NCBI GenBank assembly: GCA_002321395.1 | Contig: DCMK01000060.1 | Coordinates: 1 to 22,613 of the forward strand | DNA: 22,613 nucleotides | Direction of reading: 5' to 3' | Source: Caryophanales bacterium UBA1624 | GTDB taxonomy: Bacteria > Bacillota_I > Bacilli_A > RFN20 > CAG-826 | Part shown: positions 14,581 through 22,576 of the stretch, piece after piece | Numbering within the stretch: the first letter of the stretch is position 1 | Layout: each line of letters begins with the position of its first letter | The notes under the pieces: generated by a model | Told to the model about the DNA's origin: nothing | Databases searched by the model: none | What the model saw: the letters and a program-made list of their open reading frames with translations, nothing else | Translations under genes and position numbers: made by a program

Positions 14581-15726
14581 TCAGAGGATCGAATCCAAAA
14601 GCAAAGTCAGGATCGGGGATTCTAGCGCCTGCAGAGCCTCATGCCGGGGTAAGGACGCATCGACTTGCGCCCCGGTCAGGACTTTGGGGGCCAAAGAGGA
14701 AGAAGAAAGGTAATCCAAGCTGATCGAAGAAAGCCTCTCCTGCGTGAAATAACTTTCCGAGATGATCCCGTTTTCGACGGTTTCGTTATAGAAAACCCCG
14801 GAGAAATCGATCACGTCCCCTTTCTTCTCTCCGGAATTGGGATGGATGTGGTAAATGGTCGGGACGAATCCTTCGCCCCATCCGGCGGGATTGCCCGCGG
14901 AGGAGGCGAGCCCGTACTCCTCTTTGAAAGCCTCCCATTGGCTTTGGGCCATTTCGGCGTAGACGCTGGAAGAGGAGAAAGGGGAATGTGTGTTCCCTTG
15001 ATCGTCTTTGACGTAGCGAATCCCCACTTGGTCGCAATCCAAAACATAGAGAAAGTTCTCAGGGATCTTCACCGGCTTCAGGTTGTTTTGGAAATACTCC
15101 TTCAGGTCGAACCGTTCCAAGAATGTGCAATCCCCGCAGGTGGAGCGGCTAAACAAGATGGAGAAATCCTCACGTCCGGAATATTTTTGGTCGAGTTGCT
15201 CCAAAGAAAGGGAAAGGAGCCGGGGCGCTTCGATCCGCGCGTCCATCCATGAGGCGAACGTCTTTGCGTCTTTGACCCAAGAGGAAACGGAATCGGCCGT
15301 GGTGTGCTGATAAGCGACTTCGCCTTCTTGGAAAATGGCCAAAGTCTCATGGGCGGAGCTCAGCTGCAGCCCGAGCTTCTGCAAAGCCTCTTGGTTCCCT
15401 TGGTAGGGGATCCAAGAAAGCAGAAGATGGTTCTCCAATAAATAAGGAACGAGCACTTCGTTGTGGAAGGAGGTCCAACAAGAGCAGTCAAATTGGTTGC
15501 CGACCAAAAGCAGGAAATTCCTCTTTTCCTCGACCATGTCGTTGAGCGTCGGGAGGTCGATCTCCCTCATGTGGGATTTTTGGTTCGCCGAGAGCGCGGC
15601 GGAGTCGAATTCAATGGTCCCGTTGTCCAAAACGACCTTGTCGATTTTCTCTAGAGATGGGTTGCAGGAGCATAGGCCGATGAGCAGGGAAGCCAAGCTC
15701 AACAGCAGGGGCGATTTCTTTTGCAT
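14581..15726 (-). CDS. Lipoprotein with two thioredoxin-like segments
   Basis: The product is a 381-residue protein with a lipoprotein signal peptide (basic MQKK, Leu/Ser core, lipobox LCSC with Cys21 lipidated). Residues about 57-162 look like a thioredoxin-fold unit: strand NFLLLVG, then a Cys81-Ser-Cys83 site, with TLAIFQEGE as the later strand. Residues about 170-260 look like a second unit with strand FSILFSRS and a CGDC site (Cys197, Cys200) in the position of the thioredoxin CXXC. The remainder has no recognised domain. A role in thiol redox at the outer face of the membrane is an inference; I do not know a named family. The start is the ATG at 15726; 19 extra upstream codons cross the promoter. 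No SD is present; TACAAT ends 6 bases before the ATG. Confidence 0.7.
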   Translation of the reverse strand: MQKKSPLLLSLASLLIGLCSCNPSLEKIDKVVLDNGTIEFDSAALSANQKSHMREIDLPTLNDMVEEKRNFLLLVGNQFDCSCWTSFHNEVLVPYLLENHLLLSWIPYQGNQEALQKLGLQLSSAHETLAIFQEGEVAYQHTTADSVSSWVKDAKTFASWMDARIEAPRLLSLSLEQLDQKYSGREDFSILFSRSTCGDCTFLERFDLKEYFQNNLKPVKIPENFLYVLDCDQVGIRYVKDDQGNTHSPFSSSSVYAEMAQSQWEAFKEEYGLASSAGNPAGWGEGFVPTIYHIHPNSGEKKGDVIDFSGVFYNETVENGIISESYFTQERLSSISLDYLSSSSLAPKVLTGAQVDASLPRHEALQALESPILTLLLDSIL

Positions 15727-15732
15727 GGGCCC

Positions 15733-15761
15733 ATTGTAATTTCGTGGGCTGTTTTTTGCAA
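15733..15761 (-). promoter_or_regulatory. Promoter placing the start site on the lipoprotein ATG
   Basis: On the minus strand, TTGCAA (15756-15761), exactly 17 bases and TACAAT (15733-15738) are followed by GGGCCC and the ATG. Both boxes and the spacing are good, making this the clearest leaderless case in the window. Confidence 0.6.
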
Positions 15762-16084
15762 AAAATATGGTGGGATTTCCCAAGAAATTTTCACTTGGAT
15801 TTCACGCGGAAAGAAAACGAAGGAAAATCAAGAAAATCCCATGAAATGGCCTTTTTTTTAAAACGGGAAAAGAGCGCGCCCTGTCGGCGAAACTCAATAA
15901 ATGAAACAAGCGCGAAAACGAAATGAAAATTTCTCAAAAAATTCTTAAAATTTTTGTTGCATTTTAGAACCGCCGTCTTCATCATTTTGCACGTTGGAAG
16001 AAACGGACTCATATCGAGCCGGTGTTCACCATCTGTCGGTTGTCTTTCTTTGCGGTGGAAATCCGCCTTTTGGGAGGTAATTGT
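15762..16084. other. AT-rich divergent intergenic region before potA
   Basis: I see no credible protein gene in these 320 bases. The best potA promoter candidate is ATGAAA-17-TAAAAT (15923-15951), with an alternative TTCTTA-17-TAGAAC ending near 15970. Both are in A/T-tract-rich DNA that may act as an UP-like element, and the leader would be over 110 bases. The leader holds a GGTG-TT-CACC palindrome (16020-16029) and a small GCGG/CCGC hairpin just before the SD of potA. No known riboswitch was recognised. Confidence 0.4.
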
Positions 16085-17629
16085 ATGGACGGAAACGATA
16101 CGCTCATCTCGTTGCGGCATGTGTGCAAGGAGTTTGATGGAACCACGGTCGTGGATGATTTCAACTTGGAAGTCAAACGCGGCGAATTCATCACCATCCT
16201 TGGCCCATCGGGCTGCGGCAAAACGACGACCCTGCGCATGATCGCGGGCTTTGAGATCCCTTCAAGCGGAGAGATCCTACTCAACGGAGTGGACATCGCG
16301 CCCCTCCCTGCTTATAAAAGGCCGGTCAACACGGTTTTCCAACATTATGCCCTCTTCCCGCATCTTGACGTTTACGACAACGTCGCCTTCGGGCTCAAGA
16401 TGAAGCGGCGCCTCGTCCCCGTGCTGGGGAAGGACGGGAAGCAAGCTCTCGACAAAAACGGCCAGCCCAAATTCAAGAAGAAGCGCATCCCGGCCAAGGA
16501 GATCGACGAAAAGGTCTCCCGCGCCCTTCAGATCGTCGACCTTGACGAAATGGAAGACCGCGACGTTTCCACCCTTTCCGGCGGCCAGCAGCAGAGGGTC
16601 GCCATCGCCCGCGCCATCGTCAATGAGCCGAAGGTCCTCCTTTTGGACGAACCCCTCTCCGCCCTCGACCACAAAATGAGGAAGGACATGCAGGTCGAGT
16701 TGAAGGAAATGCACAAGAAGCTTGGCATCACATTCCTTTACGTCACCCACGATCAGGAAGAGGCCCTTTCCATGTCCGACCGCATCGTCGTCATGAAGAA
16801 CGGGATCATCCAGCAAATCGGCACCCCGGAACAGATTTACAACGAACCCGTCAACGCCTTCGTCGCCGACTTCATCGGCGAATCCAATATTTACAACGGG
16901 ACCATGGTGGGGCCGAAGAAGGTTCGTTTCATCGGCGCCGTTTGGGATTGTATCGACGACTTCCCCCTCAATGAGAAAGTCGACATCGTCATCCGCCCCG
17001 AAGACGTCCTCATCGGCAAGCCCGGAGAGGGGATCGTGGACGGGGTGATCACCTCCAAAAACTTCAAAGGCGTCCATTACGAATTCATCGTCAGGGTCGG
17101 CAAAAACGAAGTCCTTTGCCGCGATACCCACGATCATGAAGTTTCCTCCACCGTCTCCCTCTCGGTGGAGAAGGAAAACCTCCAGATCATGCACAAGGAG
17201 CTCACGGTCAACGAATATACCGATGCCTTCATCAATTCCGACAACCAAGTGATCATCGGAGAAGATCCCTTTGACTGCATCATCACCCGCCTCATCCCCG
17301 GCTCTAGGCTCGACGAGGATGGGACCGTCTACGATCCGAAGACCCAGAAAAGCTATTCCTTCAAAGACGCGGAAGTGGTGGCGGAGGTCGATTTGGACAA
17401 GATCGAACTCTCCGATGACCTCTCCTCTGGCGTCTGCCAAGGCCGGATCATTTCCTCGGTTTGGATCGGCGACCATTATCAGTACATCGTCCGCACCGAT
17501 GACGACGAAGACTACGTCGTCAATTCCCCCTATTCCTGGAATGAGGGGGACATGGTATCGATTTCCATTGACAAGAAGGACATCCGCCTCCGCCTGAAGG
17601 GGGATTTGGACGACTTCGCGGTGAAGTAA
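16085..17629 (+). CDS. potA: Spermidine/putrescine ABC transporter ATPase, enlarged form
   Basis: The product is a 514-residue ATPase (usual PotA about 370) that powers polyamine import through PotB/PotC. Visible sites: Walker A GPSGCGKTT (40-48), Q-loop Gln86, signature LSGGQ (164-168), Walker B LLLDEP (185-190), H-loop His222. A basic insert (about 108-139, with VLGKDGKQALDKNGQPKF) interrupts the region between the Q-loop and signature. The C-terminal half carries a TOBE-like unit (about 318-369) and a second similar one (about 450-502), joined by an 80-residue linker. Mycoplasma PotA proteins are also oversized. The start at 16085 is set by GGGAGGT; the open frame extends 21 codons upstream without an SD. 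potB follows after one base, implying coupled translation. Confidence 0.93.
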   Translation: MDGNDTLISLRHVCKEFDGTTVVDDFNLEVKRGEFITILGPSGCGKTTTLRMIAGFEIPSSGEILLNGVDIAPLPAYKRPVNTVFQHYALFPHLDVYDNVAFGLKMKRRLVPVLGKDGKQALDKNGQPKFKKKRIPAKEIDEKVSRALQIVDLDEMEDRDVSTLSGGQQQRVAIARAIVNEPKVLLLDEPLSALDHKMRKDMQVELKEMHKKLGITFLYVTHDQEEALSMSDRIVVMKNGIIQQIGTPEQIYNEPVNAFVADFIGESNIYNGTMVGPKKVRFIGAVWDCIDDFPLNEKVDIVIRPEDVLIGKPGEGIVDGVITSKNFKGVHYEFIVRVGKNEVLCRDTHDHEVSSTVSLSVEKENLQIMHKELTVNEYTDAFINSDNQVIIGEDPFDCIITRLIPGSRLDEDGTVYDPKTQKSYSFKDAEVVAEVDLDKIELSDDLSSGVCQGRIISSVWIGDHYQYIVRTDDDEDYVVNSPYSWNEGDMVSISIDKKDIRLRLKGDLDDFAVK

Positions 17630-17630
17630 A

Positions 17631-18467
17631 ATGAAAGCCCTAGCCAAAGTGAAGAACTTCTTCCGCTTCAAACGGAAGTACCTCAATTTCCCTTATTTGG
17701 TCTTCATGATCCTCTTCGTCGTCGTCCCGATCCTCATCATTGTCTTCTACGCTTTCTCCGGCACCGCCGAAGACGGAAGCCTCTATTTCTCGGCGGAGGC
17801 TCTGGTCAATTTCTTCACCAGCCCCACGAAGATCAACATCCTCGTCGTCTCCCTCTTCATCGGCATCCTCAACACGATGATCTGCCTTTTGATCGGCTAT
17901 CCCATCGCCTATTTGCTCTCCAACCCGAAGATCAACAAGAACTTCATGTTGGTGATGCTCTTCATCATGCCGATGTGGATCAACTTCGTCCTTCGCACCG
18001 GCGCCACGCGCGACGTCCTCTCCTGGATGGGCATCAACGGGGGCAACCACCCTTATCTGGCCACGATGATCGGCATGGTCTACAACTACCTGCCCTTCAC
18101 GATCCTCCCGCTATATACGACCATGATCAAATTGGACCGCTCCCAGATCGAGGCGGCCCGCGATTTGGGCGCGAACCCCGTCCAAACCTTCATCCACTCC
18201 GTCCTCCCGCAGTCGGTCCCCGGCATCGTCTCCGCCTGCGAGATGGTCTTCATGCCCACGATTTCCAGCTACGTCATCTCCGATACCCTCTCGGAAGGGA
18301 AGATCACCCTGTTCGGGAATATCATCTACCTCCATTTCTCCCAATCCCAATGGAATGAGGGCTCCTTCATGGCCCTCGTCATGCTGATCCTGGTTTTCCT
18401 TTCGATGCTTCTGAGCAAGAAGATGGGGAAGGAAAACGCCAATCCCAGAGGAGGCCAGTTATGGTAA
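17631..18467 (+). CDS. potB: Spermidine/putrescine ABC transporter permease PotB
   Basis: The product is a 278-residue permease with six predicted helices in the binding-protein-dependent inner-membrane fold. The EAA loop EAARDLGANPVQTFIHSVLP (about 175-194) docks on the PotA ATPase. MPMWINFVLRT in the middle is typical of the PotB side of the channel. It starts one base after the potA stop and overlaps potC by 7 bases, so the genes are translationally coupled. With PotC it forms the membrane channel for spermidine or putrescine. PotB rather than PotC is chosen from order and from the conserved middle segment. Confidence 0.93.
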   Translation: MKALAKVKNFFRFKRKYLNFPYLVFMILFVVVPILIIVFYAFSGTAEDGSLYFSAEALVNFFTSPTKINILVVSLFIGILNTMICLLIGYPIAYLLSNPKINKNFMLVMLFIMPMWINFVLRTGATRDVLSWMGINGGNHPYLATMIGMVYNYLPFTILPLYTTMIKLDRSQIEAARDLGANPVQTFIHSVLPQSVPGIVSACEMVFMPTISSYVISDTLSEGKITLFGNIIYLHFSQSQWNEGSFMALVMLILVFLSMLLSKKMGKENANPRGGQLW

Positions 18468-19384
18468 AGAACGCCGCCATGGATGCATCCAGCCAAAGCG
18501 AAAAGCGCCTTCTTCGCCGCCAGCGCTTGATTAAAGCCATCGCCTTATTCGCCATTTGGGCTGTTTTGATCCTCCTTTATATCCCCATCCTCACCCTCAT
18601 CGCCTATTCCTTCACCACCTCCACCAACATCGGCACGTGGATGGGCTTCTCCCTGAATCTTTACAAAGACCTCTTCCAAGATGAGGAGATCATGACCGCG
18701 CTCGGGAACACCGTGATCCTCGCTTTGACTAGTTCCCTTTGCTCCGTCGTCCTCGGCACCTGCGGGGCGATCGGAACCTTCTATTCCGGGAAGAAGATGC
18801 GCGCCTTGACCGAATCCGTCACCGAGATCCCGGTGGCCAACGCCGAAATCGTCATCGCCATGTCCCTGACGGTCCTCTTCGTCTTCGCTGGCAGCTACCT
18901 TTTCGGCGGAGCCAACATCTTCTCCTTTTGGACTTTGCTCATCGGGCACATGATCCTCTCCCTCCCCTTCGTCTACCTCTCGGTCAAGCCGAAGCTGCAG
19001 CAGATGGATCCCGCCTTGTATGAGGCCGCCTTGGATCTAGGCTGCACCCAACGCCAAGCCCTTTGGAAGGTGACCATGCCGGAGATCCTCCCGGGCATCC
19101 TCTCCGGGTTCCTGCTTTCGATCACCCTTTCCTTGGACGACTTCATCGTAACCGCCTTCACCCGCGGGGCCGGTTTGCTCTCGGGGGAGAAGACCATCGA
19201 TACCCTCTCGACCCTCGTCCAAGCCAAAATCAAGAAAGGCCCCATCCCGCCCGCGATGCGCGCCTTGACCACCCTCATCTTCGTTTTGGTTCTTCTGGTC
19301 GTCATCGGTTTCACCATTTACCAAAATATCTCCGCAAAACGCCTTAAAGCTCATGGAAAAGGAGGGAAGGCCAATGAAAAGTAA
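18461..19384 (+). CDS. potC: Spermidine/putrescine ABC transporter permease PotC
   Basis: The product is a 307-residue permease with six helices. A Lys/Arg-rich N-terminus (KRLLRRQRLIK) precedes the first helix, and SFTTSTNIGTWMGFSLNLYK is the typical PotC outside segment. The EAA loop is YEAALDLGCTQRQALWKVTM, followed by PEILPGI, and SLDDFIVTAFT is the conserved helix segment near the pore. It starts inside the end of potB (ATG over potB's stop region) behind GAGGAGG, and its end overlaps the potD start by 11 bases. It is the partner of PotB in the polyamine channel. Confidence 0.94.
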   Translation: MVKNAAMDASSQSEKRLLRRQRLIKAIALFAIWAVLILLYIPILTLIAYSFTTSTNIGTWMGFSLNLYKDLFQDEEIMTALGNTVILALTSSLCSVVLGTCGAIGTFYSGKKMRALTESVTEIPVANAEIVIAMSLTVLFVFAGSYLFGGANIFSFWTLLIGHMILSLPFVYLSVKPKLQQMDPALYEAALDLGCTQRQALWKVTMPEILPGILSGFLLSITLSLDDFIVTAFTRGAGLLSGEKTIDTLSTLVQAKIKKGPIPPAMRALTTLIFVLVLLVVIGFTIYQNISAKRLKAHGKGGKANEK

Positions 19385-21329
19385 CAATCTTCGCAAAAGC
19401 TCGCTCTTTTTCGGGATGACCATCCTTTGCCTTTCATCTTGCTCCTCATCCCACTCCGGAGACGCCATCAACCTCCGCGTCCTCAACTGCGAGGATTACA
19501 TCGGAGACGGGGTCATCGAGGCCTTCGAGCAGTGGGAGAGGGAAGAAAACGGCAAAAACGTCAACGTCATCTACGACACCTTCGACACCAACGAGACCAT
19601 GCTCTCTTCCCTGAAGACGGGCAAATCCACCTATGACCTCATTTGCCCCTCCGACTACGCCATCCAAAAGATGATGAGCAGCGGGATGCTGGAGCCTTTC
19701 GACGAGGACGGCACCCCTTCCTACTCTGCCTACGCCTCCCCCTATTTGATCAAACAGCTGGAGAAGATCACATCCGACGACGGCAGCGGGCAAATCCGGC
19801 CCATCTCCGAATATTCCCGCGGCTACATGTGGGGGACCTTGGGGATCCTCTACAACCCCGACAAAGTCGCTTCGGACAAGAAGCTCGACCCCGAGGAAGT
19901 CAAATACGACATGGCTTCCTGGGGCTCCCTTTGGGACAGCAAATACCATTTGGAGATGTCGGTGAAGGACTCCATGCGCGACACCTACTCCGTCGGCATC
20001 ATGAAGACCTATGAACAAGACATCCTTGAGGAAATGAGGAAATCGGGCGACTTCGACATGGATACCCTTTCCCTCCTCCCCGGGCATTACGCGCACGCTT
20101 TGGACGAAGAAGGGGACAACCCGGAAGCCTATTCCCACAAACTCGCTGAGATCTTCAACCGCTGCGACGAAGCCCAAGTGAAAGAAGTCGAGGCCTCTTT
20201 GATGACCCTGAAAGCCAACGTCTTCGGCTTCGAAGTCGATTCGGGCAAAGACGACATCGTCAAAGGCTTGATCGGCATGAACCTGGCTTGGAGCGGGGAC
20301 GCGGTCTATTCGATGGACCGCGGCGACAACGAAGGGGACAACGGCAACGGCATCTCCATCTATTACAGCATCCCCCAAACCGGCGGCAACATCTGGTTCG
20401 ACGGTTGGGTGATGCCCAAATCCTCCTCCCTCCATAAGGAGGAGGCCCAGGAATTCGTCGATTTCCTCTCCACCCCGGAAATCGCCTCCATGGGGATGGA
20501 CACCATCGGCTACACCTCCTTCATCGCCGGGGACACCATTCTCGACTTGATCCGGAAATGGTTCGACCCCCGCTCTTTCGCCATGTACGTTTATCACGAA
20601 GACCCGGAAGACTGGGAATCCAGCGACTTCGTCTATGACGAATCCGAGGACCCCACCCAAGAAGAAGGGTATGAGGACCATGGGACCTACTATTCCTATG
20701 GCGGAAACTCCTACTCCGAAGACGGCGTCCTCCTTCAAAACGGAGAGGGGGAGGACCCCGAGACCGGGGATGACTTCGGCGCCTTCGACATGGCCGGAAG
20801 CACTTATGAGGAGGCCGTGGTGAACGGGACCCCGATGAGCTGGGAGGCCTACCAAGCCCTCTATAACGAAGGGGTCGAGGAAGAAGAGCAGATCGCTTGG
20901 GACGTCCGCGACCTCACCTATATGTTCGAAGGGACTTTGGAAGAAGCCCCCTCCGAGCTTGGGACGGTCCCCGACAGCAACCCCTATCTTTTCTACACCG
21001 ATGAGATCGAGGAAGTCGCTTCCCCCTATGGGGATGGGAAAACCATCGAAGCCGGACGGCAATTCTTCGCCCAATACCCCGAGCAGAACCTCATCCCGAA
21101 GCTCGCGGTTATGAAGGACTACGGCTACAACAACAAATACGTCCTCACCATGTGGGAGAACGTGAAGGGGAACAACCTGCCCATCTGGGGCGTGGTCGTC
21201 TTCTCGATCCTCCTCGCCACCCTCTTGGCCGGGGTCATCGCCGGGGTCGTCATGAGGGCGAAGGTCAAGAGAATCAAGATCGAGAGAAGGAAGGCCATCG
21301 CCAAGCAAATCGCCAAAAACGAAGAATAA
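19374..21329 (+). CDS. potD: Polyamine-binding lipoprotein PotD with acidic insert and C-terminal membrane helix
   Basis: The product has 651 residues, against about 340-360 for usual PotD. The signal peptide ends in lipobox LSSC (Cys23). The substrate-binding core is recognisable: RVLNCEDYIG (35-44), YDLICPSDYA (87-96), GTLGILYNP (154-162), NLAWSGDA (303-310) and GGNIWFDGWVMPKSS (337-351). From about 405 to 550 a Glu/Asp/Tyr-rich insert replaces the compact end of normal PotD, after which a conserved-looking segment returns (558-600). A predicted membrane helix (about 604-626) and a very basic 25-residue tail follow. The protein delivers spermidine/putrescine to PotBC. The start at 19374 is set by AAGGAGG; a Met seven codons upstream lies before that SD. 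It overlaps potC by 11 bases. Confidence 0.92.
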   Translation: MKSNNLRKSSLFFGMTILCLSSCSSSHSGDAINLRVLNCEDYIGDGVIEAFEQWEREENGKNVNVIYDTFDTNETMLSSLKTGKSTYDLICPSDYAIQKMMSSGMLEPFDEDGTPSYSAYASPYLIKQLEKITSDDGSGQIRPISEYSRGYMWGTLGILYNPDKVASDKKLDPEEVKYDMASWGSLWDSKYHLEMSVKDSMRDTYSVGIMKTYEQDILEEMRKSGDFDMDTLSLLPGHYAHALDEEGDNPEAYSHKLAEIFNRCDEAQVKEVEASLMTLKANVFGFEVDSGKDDIVKGLIGMNLAWSGDAVYSMDRGDNEGDNGNGISIYYSIPQTGGNIWFDGWVMPKSSSLHKEEAQEFVDFLSTPEIASMGMDTIGYTSFIAGDTILDLIRKWFDPRSFAMYVYHEDPEDWESSDFVYDESEDPTQEEGYEDHGTYYSYGGNSYSEDGVLLQNGEGEDPETGDDFGAFDMAGSTYEEAVVNGTPMSWEAYQALYNEGVEEEEQIAWDVRDLTYMFEGTLEEAPSELGTVPDSNPYLFYTDEIEEVASPYGDGKTIEAGRQFFAQYPEQNLIPKLAVMKDYGYNNKYVLTMWENVKGNNLPIWGVVVFSILLATLLAGVIAGVVMRAKVKRIKIERRKAIAKQIAKNEE

Positions 21330-21345
21330 TTCCTTTCCCCGAATC

Positions 21346-21374
21346 AGCCCTGCTACAATGAGCGGGGCTTTTTT
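21346..21374 (+). terminator. Terminator of the potABCD operon
   Basis: AGCCCTGCT (21346-21354) pairs over 9 bp (one T-G wobble) with AGCGGGGCT (21361-21369) around ACAATG, followed by a six-T run ending directly at the uppP ATG. Confidence 0.85.
21351..21359 (+). promoter_or_regulatory. Extended -10 promoter of uppP inside the pot terminator
   Basis: TGCTACAAT matches the extended -10 (TGnTATAAT) with one change; a start near 21366 would leave a leader of about 9 bases with no SD. No good -35 is present. Confidence 0.4.
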
Positions 21375-22328
21375 ATGAATCCATACCTTCTCTTGCTGAT
21401 CGCGCTGCTATTTGGCGCGGTGGAGGGCTTCACCGAGTTCCTCCCTATCTCCTCGACTGGCCACATGATCTTGTTGGAGGGGGTTTTCTCTTCCTGCGGA
21501 TCCCCCTTAAGCGAAGCCTTCCCCCACGGGCAGGAATTCTGGAGCCTCTTTCTCGTCGTCGTGCAGCTTGGCGCCATCCTGTCGGTCATCGTTTTGTTTT
21601 GGGGCAGGCTTTGGCCTTGGGGCAAAAAGAAGCTGACCCCGGAAGAGGATGGTTTGATCCAGCGCGGGGAGAAAACGGAAGAGGAAATCCAAAAAGGGAA
21701 GAAAAAACAGATCTGGCAGACATGGCTGAAGGTCCTCATCGGCGTATTGCCGGCCGCCGCGGTGGGGTTGATCCTCGATCTTACGGGCTGGGAGGACGCG
21801 ATGCAGAATTGGGCCGTCGTCTCCTGCACCCTCATCGTCTATGGGATTGCCTTCTTGGTGATCGAAACCCTGAAGGAAAAGAGGAATTGGAGCGAAAGGA
21901 TCCCCTCCATCCTCGCGTTGGGCTTGAAGGACGCTTTCTTCATCGGATGCTTCCAAGTCTTGGCCTTGATCCCCGGTACCTCGCGCAGCGGAGTCACCAT
22001 TTTGGGCGCTTTGCTTTTGGGCTGCAGCCGCACGGCCGCCGCCGAGTTCTCCTTCTATTTGTCCATCCCCGTCATGGTGGGCGCCAGCTTGCTCAAAATC
22101 GCGAAGTTCTTCCTTCGCTGCGGCGTCCCGACGCCCGAGGAAATCGTCTTCCTCTTCACCGGCATGATCGCCGCGATGGCGGTCGCCTTCCTCTGCGTGA
22201 GGTGGCTCATGGGCTTCCTCCGGAAAAAGGACTTCCGCCCCTTCGGGATTTACCGCATCGCCTTGGGCGCTTTGGTGATCGCCTTCTTCCTCACGTTCCG
22301 TCTCCTTTCTGGGCAAGCGGTCCTCTGA
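21375..22328 (+). CDS. uppP: Undecaprenyl-diphosphatase UppP (BacA family)
   Basis: The product is a 317-residue multi-helix membrane enzyme (usual about 265-280) that removes a phosphate from undecaprenyl diphosphate, recycling the lipid carrier for peptidoglycan and conferring bacitracin tolerance. Both catalytic regions are present: EGFTEFLPISSTGH (17-30), with the Glu-rich site and His30, and PGTSRSGVT (200-208), with Arg204. The extra length comes mainly from a charged cytoplasmic loop (about 83-113, rich in Lys and Glu) between helices. The ATG directly follows the T-run of the pot terminator and has no SD. It is the expected family start, a few residues before the first helix. The gene lies downstream of potD but is separated by that terminator. 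Confidence 0.94.
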   Translation: MNPYLLLLIALLFGAVEGFTEFLPISSTGHMILLEGVFSSCGSPLSEAFPHGQEFWSLFLVVVQLGAILSVIVLFWGRLWPWGKKKLTPEEDGLIQRGEKTEEEIQKGKKKQIWQTWLKVLIGVLPAAAVGLILDLTGWEDAMQNWAVVSCTLIVYGIAFLVIETLKEKRNWSERIPSILALGLKDAFFIGCFQVLALIPGTSRSGVTILGALLLGCSRTAAAEFSFYLSIPVMVGASLLKIAKFFLRCGVPTPEEIVFLFTGMIAAMAVAFLCVRWLMGFLRKKDFRPFGIYRIALGALVIAFFLTFRLLSGQAVL

Positions 22329-22539
22329 AAAACGCTTCTTGGAAGCGCGTTCCTCCTTCGCCTCAGCAGAGCGGTGGTGGGTTCCTATTGCGTCGATTGC
22401 AAAAAGGAAAGCTGCGCCGCCGGCGATTCCATCTCCTATCGGCCGTGCTTTCCATCGTCTATGCCCCGCCTTTCTTTTTGCCCGCCAAACTCACCGCGAC
22501 TTGGCCCCATTCGCCTAAGGCGAGCGGAAAAATCGCGCT

Positions 22540-22567
22540 TCTACAAGTCTTCCTGGGGTGATATAAT
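22540..22567 (+). promoter_or_regulatory. Promoter of tRNA-Cys
   Basis: TCTACA (22540-22545), 16 bases and a perfect TATAAT (22562-22567), preceded by TG at 22559-22560, form an extended -10 promoter. The start site near 22574 lies 3 bases before the tRNA. Confidence 0.65.
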
Positions 22568-22576
22568 CCGCTTGCT

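Noticed and set aside
15791..16120. 109-codon minus-strand frame in the potA upstream region
   Set aside because: It lies in AT-rich DNA, overlaps the potA start and has no SD or recognisable composition.
16277..17686. 469-codon open frame antisense to potA
   Set aside because: It is a shadow of the GC-biased third codon positions of potA; the Asp/Val/Gly-rich translation matches no family.
19446..21308. 620-codon open frame antisense to potD
   Set aside because: It mirrors the codon bias of potD on the other strand, its translation is Gly/Val/Asp/His low-complexity without domains, and potD is clearly the real gene.
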